A stretch of 64,000 bases of DNA from Virgibacillus sp. NKC19-16 (GCF_021560035.1 NZ_CP074373.1:802001-866000), one strand, 5' to 3'. Positions 16,283 through 24,871 are shown, counted from the first letter of the stretch. Numbers and translations: made by a program. The notes: generated by a model from the letters alone, not told the origin.

Positions 16283-17989
16283 ATGACTATGCAAACTTAT
16301 TTTTCTAACAGAATATATAAAAACACGTTAGAAAATAGTTCTGTAGATAATACACAACACACCCTTTTTATGTTTAATCAGGCGAAACATTTTCGGGTAC
16401 AGGAGGAAATTCGTGAGAAGCGTGGTTCAAAAGCTAAATCAAAGCAATCCGTTCACTTAAGTGTAAAAGCAAAGTATGGATTAAGTGATTACTATACAAC
16501 CAGTATCGTCCAGGCAGGCAAGGCGCTACTCTCTGCACAAGAAGAACTCACGAAAATGTATATTTCGAATAAAAAAGAACAGATCAAATCTGTTAAGAAA
16601 AAAATCAAAAATACTAAATCAAATCTGACTATTTTAAAGAAAATAAAGTCCTCTTTTATGAAAGGGGAGCCGAAATTTAATAAAACTTCCCGCGAACAAC
16701 AAAAAGGCAACTTTTTTGTTGTGGAATTTAAAAATAAAACGGATATTTATTACAACTGTTATGATTTTGAACACCTCTATATAGATGTTCAAATGAAGCA
16801 GCTGGCATCCCGTCTGGGGCATTTGCATTTTAGGTTAGATAGGCTACAAAAACAAATTACTAGCTTACAAAAAAACACAAAAAGCGTTTGTTTTGGATCA
16901 AAAAAACTTGCAAAAGCAAGAACGACTACACAAAAATATCAATCAAATCCAGATCTTTGGAGAAAGGATTGGTATTTGGCTCGTTACGGGAAAATGATTG
17001 TCTCTGGTAGAAAAGATGCGAGATATGGTAATTTTGTTTTTACGTACGATCCAGATAATAATATACTTTCGTTTAAAGCTATTAACGGAAACGTTATAAA
17101 ATTTGATAATGTCGTATTTCCGTATGGCCAAGAAAATATAGATAATGCTATTCGTACACAAATGAATTTAAAGAACAAAAAAGCATTTGGCAAGCCAATT
17201 AGTTGGTCGATTGAAGATCGCGGCGAATATTATATTGTCAAAGCTTTAGTTGATGTATCACCAGATCCGTATGTTAACCACGCCAAAGATAGTGGCATTA
17301 TTGGTTTGGATTTAAACGTTGACCATTTTGCTGTATCGAATATAAATCAAATCGGGCAACTCATCGAATCGTTTTCGATGAAATTTGATGTCCATAATAA
17401 AACAACCGGTCAACTGAAAAAAATCATCGAAGCCGAAGCTATCAATTTCGTTGGTTATGCCGCCCAACATAAAAAGCCAATTGCACTAGAAAAATTAGAT
17501 ACGATGAAATCCAAAGTCAAAAATCCTTATGGAAATAAAAAGGTAAATCGACGAATGAGTCAATTTGCTTATAATACTATGATAATGGCTATTAAAAGCC
17601 GTGCTGACAAGATGGGCGTGGAGGTTTACGAGGTAAACCCTGCCTATACGAGTCAAATTGGTAAAATGAAATATATGAAACGTCTCGGAATTTCTATTCA
17701 CGAGGCTGCTTCGTATGTCATTGCTCGCAGGACGATGGGTTTCAAAGAAAAACTTCCACCGGTGTTGCATTCGCTTGTTCCAGAGAAGAAACAAGGTCTA
17801 CATCACTGGGCGCAATGGGCGTACATTTCGAACTCCCTATCTATTATTCGTAAAAATACGTTCTATCAGATAGAGCTTTCTAGTTTAAACAGGTTGTGTT
17901 CCTGGAATACATTATTTCCTCAAGATGCTTTGACAGATTTCGAAAAAATAGGTCTGGATAAACTAGAAAGCAGAAAATCCAAGGCTTAG
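16283..17989 (+). CDS. TnpB-related protein with degenerate RuvC-III and no zinc finger
   Basis: About 568 residues from the ATG at 16283 (a TTG at 16262 is also open). The RuvC fold is recognisable: RuvC-I is IIGLDLNVDHFAVSN (Asp about 343) and RuvC-II is IALEKLDTM (Glu about 403). At RuvC-III, where TnpB has DxNAAxNI, this protein has ISIHEAASYVIARR, so the Asp is missing. The CxxC...CxxC ribbon between RuvC-II and -III is also absent. The N-terminus is long and lysine-rich with probable coiled coil (about 90-220). I recognise this as a TnpB-related subgroup of the IS605 family. Canonical TnpB is an RNA-guided DNA nuclease; whether this one cuts is open. Confidence 0.75.
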   Translation: MTMQTYFSNRIYKNTLENSSVDNTQHTLFMFNQAKHFRVQEEIREKRGSKAKSKQSVHLSVKAKYGLSDYYTTSIVQAGKALLSAQEELTKMYISNKKEQIKSVKKKIKNTKSNLTILKKIKSSFMKGEPKFNKTSREQQKGNFFVVEFKNKTDIYYNCYDFEHLYIDVQMKQLASRLGHLHFRLDRLQKQITSLQKNTKSVCFGSKKLAKARTTTQKYQSNPDLWRKDWYLARYGKMIVSGRKDARYGNFVFTYDPDNNILSFKAINGNVIKFDNVVFPYGQENIDNAIRTQMNLKNKKAFGKPISWSIEDRGEYYIVKALVDVSPDPYVNHAKDSGIIGLDLNVDHFAVSNINQIGQLIESFSMKFDVHNKTTGQLKKIIEAEAINFVGYAAQHKKPIALEKLDTMKSKVKNPYGNKKVNRRMSQFAYNTMIMAIKSRADKMGVEVYEVNPAYTSQIGKMKYMKRLGISIHEAASYVIARRTMGFKEKLPPVLHSLVPEKKQGLHHWAQWAYISNSLSIIRKNTFYQIELSSLNRLCSWNTLFPQDALTDFEKIGLDKLESRKSKA

Positions 17990-18070
17990 TTGAACGAGCG
18001 CTGGTTCTGATCTAATCTTTTAAGTAGCTCAGAATCCCCCACCAATTCTTTGAATTGGTGGGGGAGGTTC
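17950..18070 (+). ncRNA. Candidate omega RNA of TnpB element 1
   Basis: In characterised TnpB systems the guide RNA scaffold spans the 3' end of tnpB and the right end, and the guide is the flanking DNA. Here the tnpB end is followed by the strong 13-bp hairpin and AGGTTCA, so the predicted guide begins at about 18070 (ATATTATAG...). The 5' boundary is an estimate. Confidence 0.45.
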
Positions 18071-18111
18071 AATATTATAGTGTAACAAAATTTTATAAAT
18101 GAGGTGGAAAA

Positions 18112-18666
18112 ATGAGTACAGCTTTAATCGTAGTTGATATACAAAATGACTATTTTCCAAATGGAAAGATGGAGTTAAGCAATCCTGATAAAGCAGCCGC
18201 TAATGCTGTTAAAGTTATTGACTGGTTTAGACAAAACAATAAGGATAATATTTTTCATGTTCAGCATATCGCAGGTAGTCCAGAGTTAGGCTTCTTTCTT
18301 CCAAATACAGAAGGAGCTGAAATATATGAAACTGTTCTACCATTAGAAAAAGAAAATACAATTGTGAAAAATTTCCCTAACAGCTTTTTGAAGACTGATT
18401 TAGAAAGCAAGTTAAGAGAAAAAGGTGTAACAAAGGTAGTCGTTGTAGGTATGATGACGCATATGTGTATTGATGCAACAGTTAGGGCTGCAGTTGATCT
18501 AGGTTTTGAAGCTACACTAATTGAAGATGCTTGTGCAACTAGGGAGTTATCTTATCAAGGTAAGGTCGTTCCAGCAGAACAGGTTCATTATTCATTTGTT
18601 AGCGCACTTGACGGCATGTATGCCAATATAACTTCGACCGAAGAATTTTTGCAACAAAATAACTAA
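18112..18666 (+). CDS. Isochorismatase-family cysteine hydrolase
   Basis: A 184-residue protein filling one isochorismatase-like domain. The triad is visible: Asp9 in LIVVDIQNDYF, a Lys in the IVKNFPNSF segment and the nucleophile Cys in MMTHMCIDATVRAA; the VVGMM just before forms the usual cis-peptide region. Family members hydrolyse amides or enol ethers (nicotinamidases, N-carbamoyl hydrolases, isochorismatases). The metal-binding residues of nicotinamidases are not obvious, so the substrate is unknown. TnpB element 1 ends about 40 bases upstream and may have replaced part of its promoter. Ribosome site GAGGTGG. Confidence 0.85.
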   Translation: MSTALIVVDIQNDYFPNGKMELSNPDKAAANAVKVIDWFRQNNKDNIFHVQHIAGSPELGFFLPNTEGAEIYETVLPLEKENTIVKNFPNSFLKTDLESKLREKGVTKVVVVGMMTHMCIDATVRAAVDLGFEATLIEDACATRELSYQGKVVPAEQVHYSFVSALDGMYANITSTEEFLQQNN

Positions 18667-18676
18667 TTAAATTCAG

Positions 18677-18713
18677 AAGGGGAGATTGTTTTATAAATAA
18701 TCTCCCTTTTTTT
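18677..18713 (+). terminator. Terminator after isochorismatase gene
   Basis: AAGGGGAGATT pairs with AATCTCCCTTT, followed by seven T. It may also serve the convergent TSUP gene. Confidence 0.75.
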
Positions 18714-18759
18714 CTGTTGTTTATAAAATCTCCGTTAGTTTAATGCATTTCTTCACAAT

Positions 18760-19554
18760 TTATTGGAAATACATCCTCACACCAATAACTACCAGCAACA
18801 CTGACAGCATCTGCAGGACAACTTTTCCTGGGAGGCGCTGTGACAATTTCACTCCGATGTTTGCGCCAATTATGACACCAACGCCTCCAAATGCAACTAT
18901 CATCCAGTCAATATTACTGTAATAGAGATGAGAAATGACTCCTACCGTAGAATAGAGAGATAAGGACAAGATAGATGTAGCCGCTGCTTGGTGTGTAGGC
19001 ACTTTAAACAGGTAAATTAAAATCGGGACTAATAACCAGCCGCCGCCTATCCCTAAGTAACTGGACAAAACACCCATAACAAGCCCTAAGGGGATAAACC
19101 AACTGTTATTTAATACCTTTGGTTCTGCTTGTGTTGCAGCAACAGGAGCTCTGCTCTTAAAAAGTTTTCCCTGCAATGTGGAGTTCTTGTAAAATAAAAA
19201 GATTCCAAGGCCAGCTAATATCGTTGCAAAAATAACATAAAAATATTGCGAAGAATAAACTTGTAGTAACCATACTCCCAGCAATGCCCCTGGGAGGGCG
19301 CTTATTCCGATGGTAAGGGCTGTTTTATAATTTACTTTTTTCTGTTTCGCATAGCCGAAGACACCTGTGATGGCATTAATCAGGACAATTACTAAACCAG
19401 AGCCGGCTGCGATTACTGGATCCGTATCTAGTAGAATAAGTAATGCGGGTACAAAGATGAAGCCACCGCCTGCTCCTACGATAGTGCCGTATCCTCCGGC
19501 AATAATTCCGATAATAAGTAGCAGGATTCCTGTTGAGATATCCACGAAATTCAC
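18760..19554 (-). CDS. TSUP-family (TauE/SafE) membrane carrier
   Basis: A 264-residue protein with about eight membrane segments in two homologous halves. The repeated glycine-rich family motifs are present: YGTIVGAGGGFIFVPALLIL near the N-terminus and SSYLGIGGGWLLVPILIYLF in the second half, the latter followed by the HQAAATSILSL segment. TSUP proteins carry sulfite, sulfonates, sulfoacetate or other small organic anions. It is divergent from a LysR-type gene that probably controls it. The gap between them (19555-19726) should hold the shared promoter-operator. Confidence 0.85.
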   Translation of the reverse strand: MNFVDISTGILLLIIGIIAGGYGTIVGAGGGFIFVPALLILLDTDPVIAAGSGLVIVLINAITGVFGYAKQKKVNYKTALTIGISALPGALLGVWLLQVYSSQYFYVIFATILAGLGIFLFYKNSTLQGKLFKSRAPVAATQAEPKVLNNSWFIPLGLVMGVLSSYLGIGGGWLLVPILIYLFKVPTHQAAATSILSLSLYSTVGVISHLYYSNIDWMIVAFGGVGVIIGANIGVKLSQRLPGKVVLQMLSVLLVVIGVRMYFQ

Positions 19555-19726
19555 TCCTTTCTTTCATCCGAGTACTTACTTTATCTTCTCATGGAACGCG
19601 AAACAACCCAAATCAGTTTATTTTATAGGGTATAACAAAAGTGAATAGGTATGATTCTGTTATGATAAAATAGGATTTAGAATAGGGCTAGGCACTATTT
19701 TGATAGAAGAGAAAGGGGGAATAGGG

Positions 19727-20608
19727 TTGAATATTGATAATTTGAGGATGTTTTGCCATGTGGTGAAAGAAGGGACTATTACAAAAGCTGCGCACTTGGG
19801 ATTTGTGTCACAACCTGCTGTAACGAGGCAAATACGCCAGTTGGAAGACAGCTATGGAACAACACTATTTGATCGAGAAGAGGGAAAGTTAAAGTTGACG
19901 GAAGCCGGCAAACTGCTTTATCCATATGCAAAAGAAATACTTGCATTAAATAAAGCAGCTTACGAAGGGATTCAGGAACAAGTAGGAGAAATGGAAAAAA
20001 TCTTACATATCGGAGCAAGTCTTACCATTGGAGAATATTTATTGCCTGGTTTAATTGGCCGTTTTGAAAAGCTTCATCCTGATATTAAATTCAATTTATC
20101 GATTGGTAACACACCCCTTATTCTTCAGAAATTGGAGGAAAATGAAATAGATATCGCTTTAGTGGAAGGTGTTTTCCAAAATGACCAATACAAAAAACAA
20201 AAATTTGCAGATGATGAATTAATATTAGTTACTCCCTACGCGCATCGTTGGGGAGATAAACGTGAGATTGAGCTTAACGAGTTACCCGAGGAAAAGATGA
20301 TCTTGAGAGAGAAAGAGTCCGGAACCCGGTTAATCGTTGAAGATGCATTAAGGCTACATCATGTTCTAGAAAATATAGAAAATGCAATGGAACTCGGTAG
20401 TACGCAAGCCATAAAAAGTGCAGTGGAAGCTGATTTAGGAGTGAGTATCTTACCTAAATTAACCGCCCAGAAAGAATTAAAATATAAGACATTACGAGAA
20501 ATCCCCATCAAAGACTTTCATTTAACAAGAGATTTTTGGATGGTACAGAAAAAGCGGAGATTTAAGAGGGTAGCACAGACGTATTTTGAAGCATTTTTGA
20601 TGAAGTAG
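19727..20608 (+). CDS. LysR-type transcriptional regulator
   Basis: A 293-residue protein of normal LysR length. Its N-terminal HTH is MNIDNLRMFCHVVKEGTITKAAHLGFVSQPAVTRQIRQLEDSYGTTLFDR, and the effector domain begins near residue 90 (LHIGASLTIGEYLLPGLIGRF). I take the TTG at 19727 as start because GGGGGAATAGGG lies in the right place before it. It is divergent from the TSUP carrier gene, the arrangement typical for a LysR regulator and its target. The ligand may be an organic sulfur compound, which is inference from the neighbour only. Confidence 0.87.
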   Translation: MNIDNLRMFCHVVKEGTITKAAHLGFVSQPAVTRQIRQLEDSYGTTLFDREEGKLKLTEAGKLLYPYAKEILALNKAAYEGIQEQVGEMEKILHIGASLTIGEYLLPGLIGRFEKLHPDIKFNLSIGNTPLILQKLEENEIDIALVEGVFQNDQYKKQKFADDELILVTPYAHRWGDKREIELNELPEEKMILREKESGTRLIVEDALRLHHVLENIENAMELGSTQAIKSAVEADLGVSILPKLTAQKELKYKTLREIPIKDFHLTRDFWMVQKKRRFKRVAQTYFEAFLMK

Positions 20609-20690
20609 GCGGGGAAAGTCGTATAGGAGATAAATACGAAAATGAACGACTGTCCAAATGGCCCGCACAGAGTCTATAAGTCTTAATTAA

Positions 20691-20719
20691 AAGCCAGCGT
20701 CTAAAGACGCTGACTTTTA
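20691..20719 (+). terminator. Terminator after LysR gene
   Basis: AGCCAGCGTCT pairs with AGACGCTGACT (one mismatch) around a 2-base loop, then TTTT. Confidence 0.8.
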
Positions 20720-20821
20720 TATGTGCCAACTGTTCTATAATCTAGAAGGTTTAAATCTACACGATAAGTTAAGTTATTAGTATAATGGTAAAAAATCCAA
20801 CCAATAAAAGGAGTAACAGTT

Positions 20822-22018
20822 ATGGCAACAAAAAAGTTATATTATGACGATCCATATATGTGCAAATTCAATGCCAGCGTGCTGAAATCAGGGAAGGATG
20901 ATAATGATCGTTTTTATGTGGTGCTGGACCGTACAGCTTTTTATCCGACAGGAGGCGGACAGCCGCATGATACCGGCACATTGAATAGTGTACAGGTTTA
21001 TGACGTGCAGGAAATTGACGGGGAAGTGCGCCATTATACTAGAGTACCTGTCGATACAAATCATGGGATTGCAGGTGAGATTGACTGGGAGAAACGATTT
21101 GATCATATGCAACAGCATGCTGGACAGCATATTCTCTCTGCGGCATTTGAGAGAGAATTTGATTATAAAACGGTTAGTTTCCACCTTGGACGGGAGATTT
21201 GCACGATTGATTTGGACACAGTCGATCTAAGTGGTGAAGAAATAATGATGGTGGAGAATAAAGTGAATGATATTATTTTAGAAAATAGGAGGCTTGTGAC
21301 AAAATGGGTGGATGCAGAAGACCTTTCGCAGTATCCACTCCGAAAAGAAGTTTCTGTTTCCAAAAATATCCGACTCGTCATTATTCCGGATTTTGATTAT
21401 AACGGCTGTGGCGGAACACATCCTGACTCCACTGGACAGGTGAGTTCGCTAAAAATTCTACATTGGGAAAAGCAGAAGAAAAATACACGTGTTTATTTTG
21501 TATGCGGTAGCAGAGTGTTAAAGGAATTGGGAATGAAACATCAAGCTATCCAAGGATTATCTGATACATTAAATGCTCCACAGGAAGCGCTGAATAAAAC
21601 CGCTATTAAAGTGTTACAACAAAATAAGGAACTGGAGAAAAAGATAAATGAGCTGAAGACGGAACTGATAGATTATGAAGCAGAAGCGTATATTGAAAAG
21701 GCTGAGGAGATATGGGGCCGGAAAATTATCAGGACTGTTTTTGACAATCGCCCTATGTCTGAACTACAGTTGCTTGCAAAAAGAATTACTGTCCGTTCGG
21801 GTGATACGATCGTATTGTTTGTAAATGAAAGTAAAGGAAAACTTCAACTAGTCTGCGCAAAAGGAGAGAGTGTTGAAGCTAAAATGAATGAGTTGGTCAA
21901 AAAGGTTCTTTCTCTAATTAATGGAAAAGGGGGAGGAAATGCTTCCGTTGCGCAGGGTGGAGGTGAAAAAATCATACCACCTGAAAAGTTAATCGAAACA
22001 ATGATTAACAGACTGTGA
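20822..22018 (+). CDS. Alanyl-tRNA editing protein AlaX (long form)
   Basis: A 398-residue free-standing editing protein that hydrolyses mischarged Ser-tRNA(Ala) or Gly-tRNA(Ala). The first ~235 residues match the AlaRS editing domain: RTAFYPTGGGQPHD, zinc motif HMQQHAGQHILSAAF (HxxxH) and the second zinc motif CGGTHPDSTGQV (CxxxH). The rest is coiled coil (about 240-300) and a DHHA1-like domain ending in GKGGGNASVAQGGG. The present TGA stop lies in the right end of TnpB element 2, which begins at 22016, so the native C-terminus has been replaced. The loss is likely small because the DHHA1 core is complete. Confidence 0.88.
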   Translation: MATKKLYYDDPYMCKFNASVLKSGKDDNDRFYVVLDRTAFYPTGGGQPHDTGTLNSVQVYDVQEIDGEVRHYTRVPVDTNHGIAGEIDWEKRFDHMQQHAGQHILSAAFEREFDYKTVSFHLGREICTIDLDTVDLSGEEIMMVENKVNDIILENRRLVTKWVDAEDLSQYPLRKEVSVSKNIRLVIIPDFDYNGCGGTHPDSTGQVSSLKILHWEKQKKNTRVYFVCGSRVLKELGMKHQAIQGLSDTLNAPQEALNKTAIKVLQQNKELEKKINELKTELIDYEAEAYIEKAEEIWGRKIIRTVFDNRPMSELQLLAKRITVRSGDTIVLFVNESKGKLQLVCAKGESVEAKMNELVKKVLSLINGKGGGNASVAQGGGEKIIPPEKLIETMINRL

Positions 22019-22175
22019 ACCTCTCCATCTAAATCAAAGATTTTGATGGAGCTTCCCTATTCACGGACGATGGCTTTGTTCTATTGAACCGAGTCTTACA
22101 TCATCTCCCAGGGCTTTATTTTATACTGCTCGGACAGGACCTTGCCCTACAGTCGAAACAATTTATTCATGCGGT
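22016..22175 (-). ncRNA. Candidate omega RNA of TnpB element 2
   Basis: The 150 bases after the tnpB stop, up to the right-end hairpin and AGGTTCA, are non-coding and structured, as expected for the guide RNA scaffold. The predicted guide is the next DNA on the minus strand, beginning CAGTCTGTTAATC, inside the 3' end of alaX. With TTTAA on the other side this would be the uninterrupted target. Confidence 0.55.
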
Positions 22176-23342
22176 TGGACACATACCCAAAAGATCCAGT
22201 CCAACTTTTTCAATATTGATGGCCGCATTATGATCTCGGTCTAAAACTGTCCCACATGACTTGCATACATGCGTGCGAACGGACAAAGACTTTCTCACAC
22301 GCTTCTTGCAGCCGGAACAGTCTTGACTGGTATAGTGCGGGTTTATTCTTACGAGTTTTCCACCATTGTTTTGGCATTTGTATTCGAGCTTATTACGAAA
22401 AGCACCCCAACCGGCGTCATGAATCGCTTTTGCCAAATGACGATTTTTAACCATATTTTGGATATTCAGGTCTTCCACAAAAACGAATTTATACGTTTTC
22501 GAAAGATGATAGCTCAGCTTATGGAGAAAATCACGGCGCTGGTTCGCAACTTTTATGTGAAGTTGCTGCACTTTCTGAAGTTGTTTTTTCCAGTTATTTG
22601 AGCCTTTTTTCATGCAGGAAAGCTTCTTTTGCGCTCGTTTTAATTTCTTTTCTTCTTTCACAAGGAACTTCGGATTTTCGACTTTAGTCCCATCCGATAG
22701 TACGGCAAACTTTTGGATACCAACATCAATGCCTGTTGATGGAACAGGGAAATCAACCGTTTCGTTTACGTGTTTTTCAACACTGAATATCGCAAACCAA
22801 TGGTTGCCCTGGCGTTTGATGGTAACTTGTTTCACCTTGCCCTCCAATGGGCGATGAAAATTCACGTACACTGCTCCAAGCTTTGAAATTAATAGACGGT
22901 TGTCCTCATCAAGTGAGGCCGCATAACGCACATTCCGTTCTTTGACTTCACCGGTTTTCTTGTTTTTCCTATTTTGTTTTTCGACCCCAAATTGTGTAAA
23001 TGTCATTGAATTATAATCTTTATGTTTTTTGATTTTTGGATAACGTGCTCGCCCTTCGAAAAAGTTTTTGTACGATCGTTCCAGCCGGAAGAGTACCTCC
23101 TGCAGAGGCTGTGACGGGATTGTTTTAAGAAGTTTGCATTTTTCCTTGTCCTCCTTTTGCTGTTCTTGTAATGTGGTTCGGGATAATCCAGTCTTGTTCT
23201 TTTGGTAAAAACGTTGTTTATCCAAAAGTGCAGAGTTGTACTGATGACGGCAAATGAACAGCCAACTATCCAGCTTTTGAATTTGTTCTTCGTTTGGAAA
23301 CATTTCATATTTGTAATTCATGCATACTAGCATTTTTGTCAC
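22167..23342 (-). CDS. tnpB: TnpB RNA-guided endonuclease, canonical active site
   Basis: A 391-residue IS605 OrfB/TnpB protein with an intact catalytic set: Asp206 in STGIDVGIQKFAV (RuvC-I), Glu290 in FVFVEDLNIQNM (RuvC-II) and Asp370 in LDRDHNAAINI (RuvC-III). The zinc ribbon is complete (Cys342, Cys345, Cys360, Cys363). The N-terminal OrfB helix-turn-helix region (FPNEEQIQKLDSWLFICRHQYN) is present. Family members cut DNA beside a short TAM under guidance of an RNA from the element's right end, which helps keep the element in place. No Y1 transposase is encoded here, so it cannot move by itself. Confidence 0.92.
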   Translation of the reverse strand: MTKMLVCMNYKYEMFPNEEQIQKLDSWLFICRHQYNSALLDKQRFYQKNKTGLSRTTLQEQQKEDKEKCKLLKTIPSQPLQEVLFRLERSYKNFFEGRARYPKIKKHKDYNSMTFTQFGVEKQNRKNKKTGEVKERNVRYAASLDEDNRLLISKLGAVYVNFHRPLEGKVKQVTIKRQGNHWFAIFSVEKHVNETVDFPVPSTGIDVGIQKFAVLSDGTKVENPKFLVKEEKKLKRAQKKLSCMKKGSNNWKKQLQKVQQLHIKVANQRRDFLHKLSYHLSKTYKFVFVEDLNIQNMVKNRHLAKAIHDAGWGAFRNKLEYKCQNNGGKLVRINPHYTSQDCSGCKKRVRKSLSVRTHVCKSCGTVLDRDHNAAINIEKVGLDLLGMCPTA

Positions 23343-23667
23343 TTCCCGAACGTTTGATTTGTATCAATCATACCAAACGTTTGTTTTGCTGTCCAGACTT
23401 TTTTGTTTTTTATAATAATAGCGCCGATTCATCCCCTACTAAATCAAAGATTTTGAAGGGGACTTCTCGGCAAAGTTGTTAAAAGTCGGATGTATTTTCA
23501 TCAAATTTTAATATAAGTCTTGTACTGTTAATAATGAGGGAAATCGTGGCTCGTTAAAATAGGTGAAATCGGAGTTGCCTTATCGGGGATTATCATAAGA
23601 ATTATTTTCTCCTTAATATCAAGGCTAAATCATTATCAGTATCAGGAAGGTATGGAGGTTACAATTA

Positions 23668-24264
23668 ATGAAAAAAGCGATTCTTGTTCTCGTCGTTGTA
23701 GGTATGTTTGGGTGGGCTGTTTATGATTTTACAAGTTCAACGGATGAAACGTCCACGGAGGAAAATAATAACTCGGGTGGTGGGACAATTACTTCACCAA
23801 TACCTGACGGGGAAGAGGATCAGGTCGAGGAGTCAGATGAAGTAGGGATTTCTGAGGGACAAATTGCTCCTGACTTTCAATTAAATACAATTGAGGGAGA
23901 AACGGTACATTTGTCTGATTATCGGGGTCAGCGTGTTATCCTTAATTTTTGGGCAACATGGTGTCCGCCTTGCAGGGCAGAGATCCCCGATTTTCAAAAG
24001 CTGTATGACAGTGAGGATGTGGAAATTTTAGCAGTTGATTTGACAGAGACGGAAGAAAGCGTGGAGGATGTCGAATCGTTCGTGGAAGAATTTGAAATGA
24101 CATTCCCGGTCCTGATGGATGAAAGTTCCGATGTAGCTGATATGTATCAGGTAATGGCATATCCAACTTCTTATATGATTGATTCCAGTGGACGTATACA
24201 ATTCGTCGCACTGGGTGCAATGAATTATGATCTAATGATTCAGGAATTGGAAAAGATGGAATAG
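23668..24264 (+). CDS. ResA/TlpA-like thiol-disulfide oxidoreductase
   Basis: A 198-residue membrane-anchored thioredoxin-fold protein: signal anchor at residues 4-20, an acidic and serine-rich linker (about 24-65), then an AhpC/TSA-TlpA domain starting with APDFQLNTIEGE. The active site is NFWATWCPPCRAEIPDF (CPPC), and MAYPTSYMID is the cis-Pro loop. ResA-type proteins reduce apocytochrome c or other extracytoplasmic disulfides. A remnant of ccsB/resC lies about 600 bases downstream, supporting a past cytochrome c maturation context. The neighbouring resB is absent. Confidence 0.85.
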   Translation: MKKAILVLVVVGMFGWAVYDFTSSTDETSTEENNNSGGGTITSPIPDGEEDQVEESDEVGISEGQIAPDFQLNTIEGETVHLSDYRGQRVILNFWATWCPPCRAEIPDFQKLYDSEDVEILAVDLTETEESVEDVESFVEEFEMTFPVLMDESSDVADMYQVMAYPTSYMIDSSGRIQFVALGAMNYDLMIQELEKME

Positions 24265-24277
24265 CTAAAGGCTGAAT

Positions 24278-24388
24278 CGCTGAATGGCTAACCGCTGATA
24301 AGATGCACCCAAGCGCTGATAAATTGGTCCTTATGCTGTTAAATATGCAGCAATCGCCGATAAATGATTGCAGACCGCTGATAAACCG
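24278..24388 (+). repeat. 21-bp periodic repeat cluster, CGCTGATAA type
   Basis: The core CGCTGATAA or a near match starts at 24293, 24314, 24334 (TGCTGTTAA), 24355 (CGCCGATAA) and 24376, so the spacing is 21, 20, 21, 21 bases. A further CGCTGA at 24278 is out of phase. The 12 bases between cores differ each time. It lies between the resA-like gene and the cstR promoter. Confidence 0.75.
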
Positions 24389-24403
24389 TGACTTTTAAAT
24401 ATT

Positions 24404-24432
24404 TTGCAATTATACGCGGCGGGGTATATAGT
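24404..24432 (+). promoter_or_regulatory. cstR promoter with GC-rich operator-like spacer
   Basis: TTGCAA (-35, 24404-24409) and TATAGT (-10, 24427-24432) are separated by 17 bases. The spacer contains TATAC-GCGGC-GGGGTATA, an imperfect palindrome with the G tract that is characteristic of CsoR/CstR operators, so the encoded regulator probably represses its own promoter. Confidence 0.65.
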
Positions 24433-24471
24433 ATGGGTATAGACTTTGTGTCATAGAAAGGAGTACCCATC

Positions 24472-24732
24472 ATGAACTATGATGATCAAGTAAAAAATAG
24501 AGTGAAACGTATTGAAGGCCAGGTCAGGGGACTGTTAAAAGCAATGGACGAGGAAAAAGAATGCCGTGATGTAGTGAATCAGATGTCAGCTGCTAGAAAT
24601 GCACTTGATCGTGCTATCGCGTTAATTGTCAGCAGAAACTTGGAAGAATGCATTCGCAATGAGAAGGAGTCCGGTCAAAGTTCTGAAGATATTGTAAAAG
24701 AAGCGGTAAACCTGCTTGTAAAAAGCCGGTAA
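24472..24732 (+). CDS. cstR: CstR-type persulfide-sensing repressor (CsoR/RcnR family)
   Basis: An 86-residue all-helical DUF156 repressor. Cys31 (KECRDVVNQ) and Cys60 (NLEECIRN) are at the CstR positions. The residue that is the copper-binding His in CsoR is Asn56 here (VSRNLEEC, close to the SENLIEC of Staphylococcus aureus CstR), and the N-terminus MNYDDQVKNRVKRIEGQ and the end EAVNLLVKSR are also very CstR-like. CstR forms inter-subunit di- to tetrasulfides with reactive sulfur species and then releases sulfide-detoxification genes. No sulfurtransferase or sulfide:quinone reductase gene follows; instead a ccsB remnant and a copper ATPase do. Confidence 0.85.
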   Translation: MNYDDQVKNRVKRIEGQVRGLLKAMDEEKECRDVVNQMSAARNALDRAIALIVSRNLEECIRNEKESGQSSEDIVKEAVNLLVKSR

Positions 24733-24871
24733 CCAAATACTGGAATTAAAAAGAATACCCAAATAAATATCGAATAAGCAATGGAGGATTTGTTTTGACG
24801 TGCCTTGATTGCTTTTTTTCTGTCCAATAAAGTACATTTATCAAATTTTCATATTGGCGATGTATTATATG

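Larger units (their letters stand above)
16108..18070 (+). mobile_element. TnpB element 1 (IS605/IS1341-type, no tnpA)
   Basis: The left end follows TTTAT at 16103-16107 and contains the shared box GGCGAGAAGACTCC. The right end carries a 13-bp hairpin, CCCCCACCAATTC-TTT-GAATTGGTGGGGG (18036-18064), followed by AGGTTCA, as at the right end of element 2. The exact last base is uncertain by one. It encodes one TnpB-like protein and no Y1 transposase. Flanking TTTAT and AATATTATAG join to TTTATAATATTATAG, so the insertion lies in the probable promoter region of the isochorismatase gene. Confidence 0.75.
22016..23478 (-). mobile_element. TnpB element 2 (IS605/IS1341-type, no tnpA)
   Basis: Read on the minus strand, the element starts after TTTAA (complement of TTAAA at 23479-23483), carries the left-end box CCGAGAAGTCCCC, and has a hairpin at 23431-23457. 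It ends with a hairpin at 22022-22050 followed by AGGTTCA. The left and right hairpins share the core CTAAATCAAAGATTTTGA. The TGA of TGAACC at the right end is now the stop codon of alaX. The size is 1463 bases, with one base of uncertainty at the right end. Confidence 0.8.
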
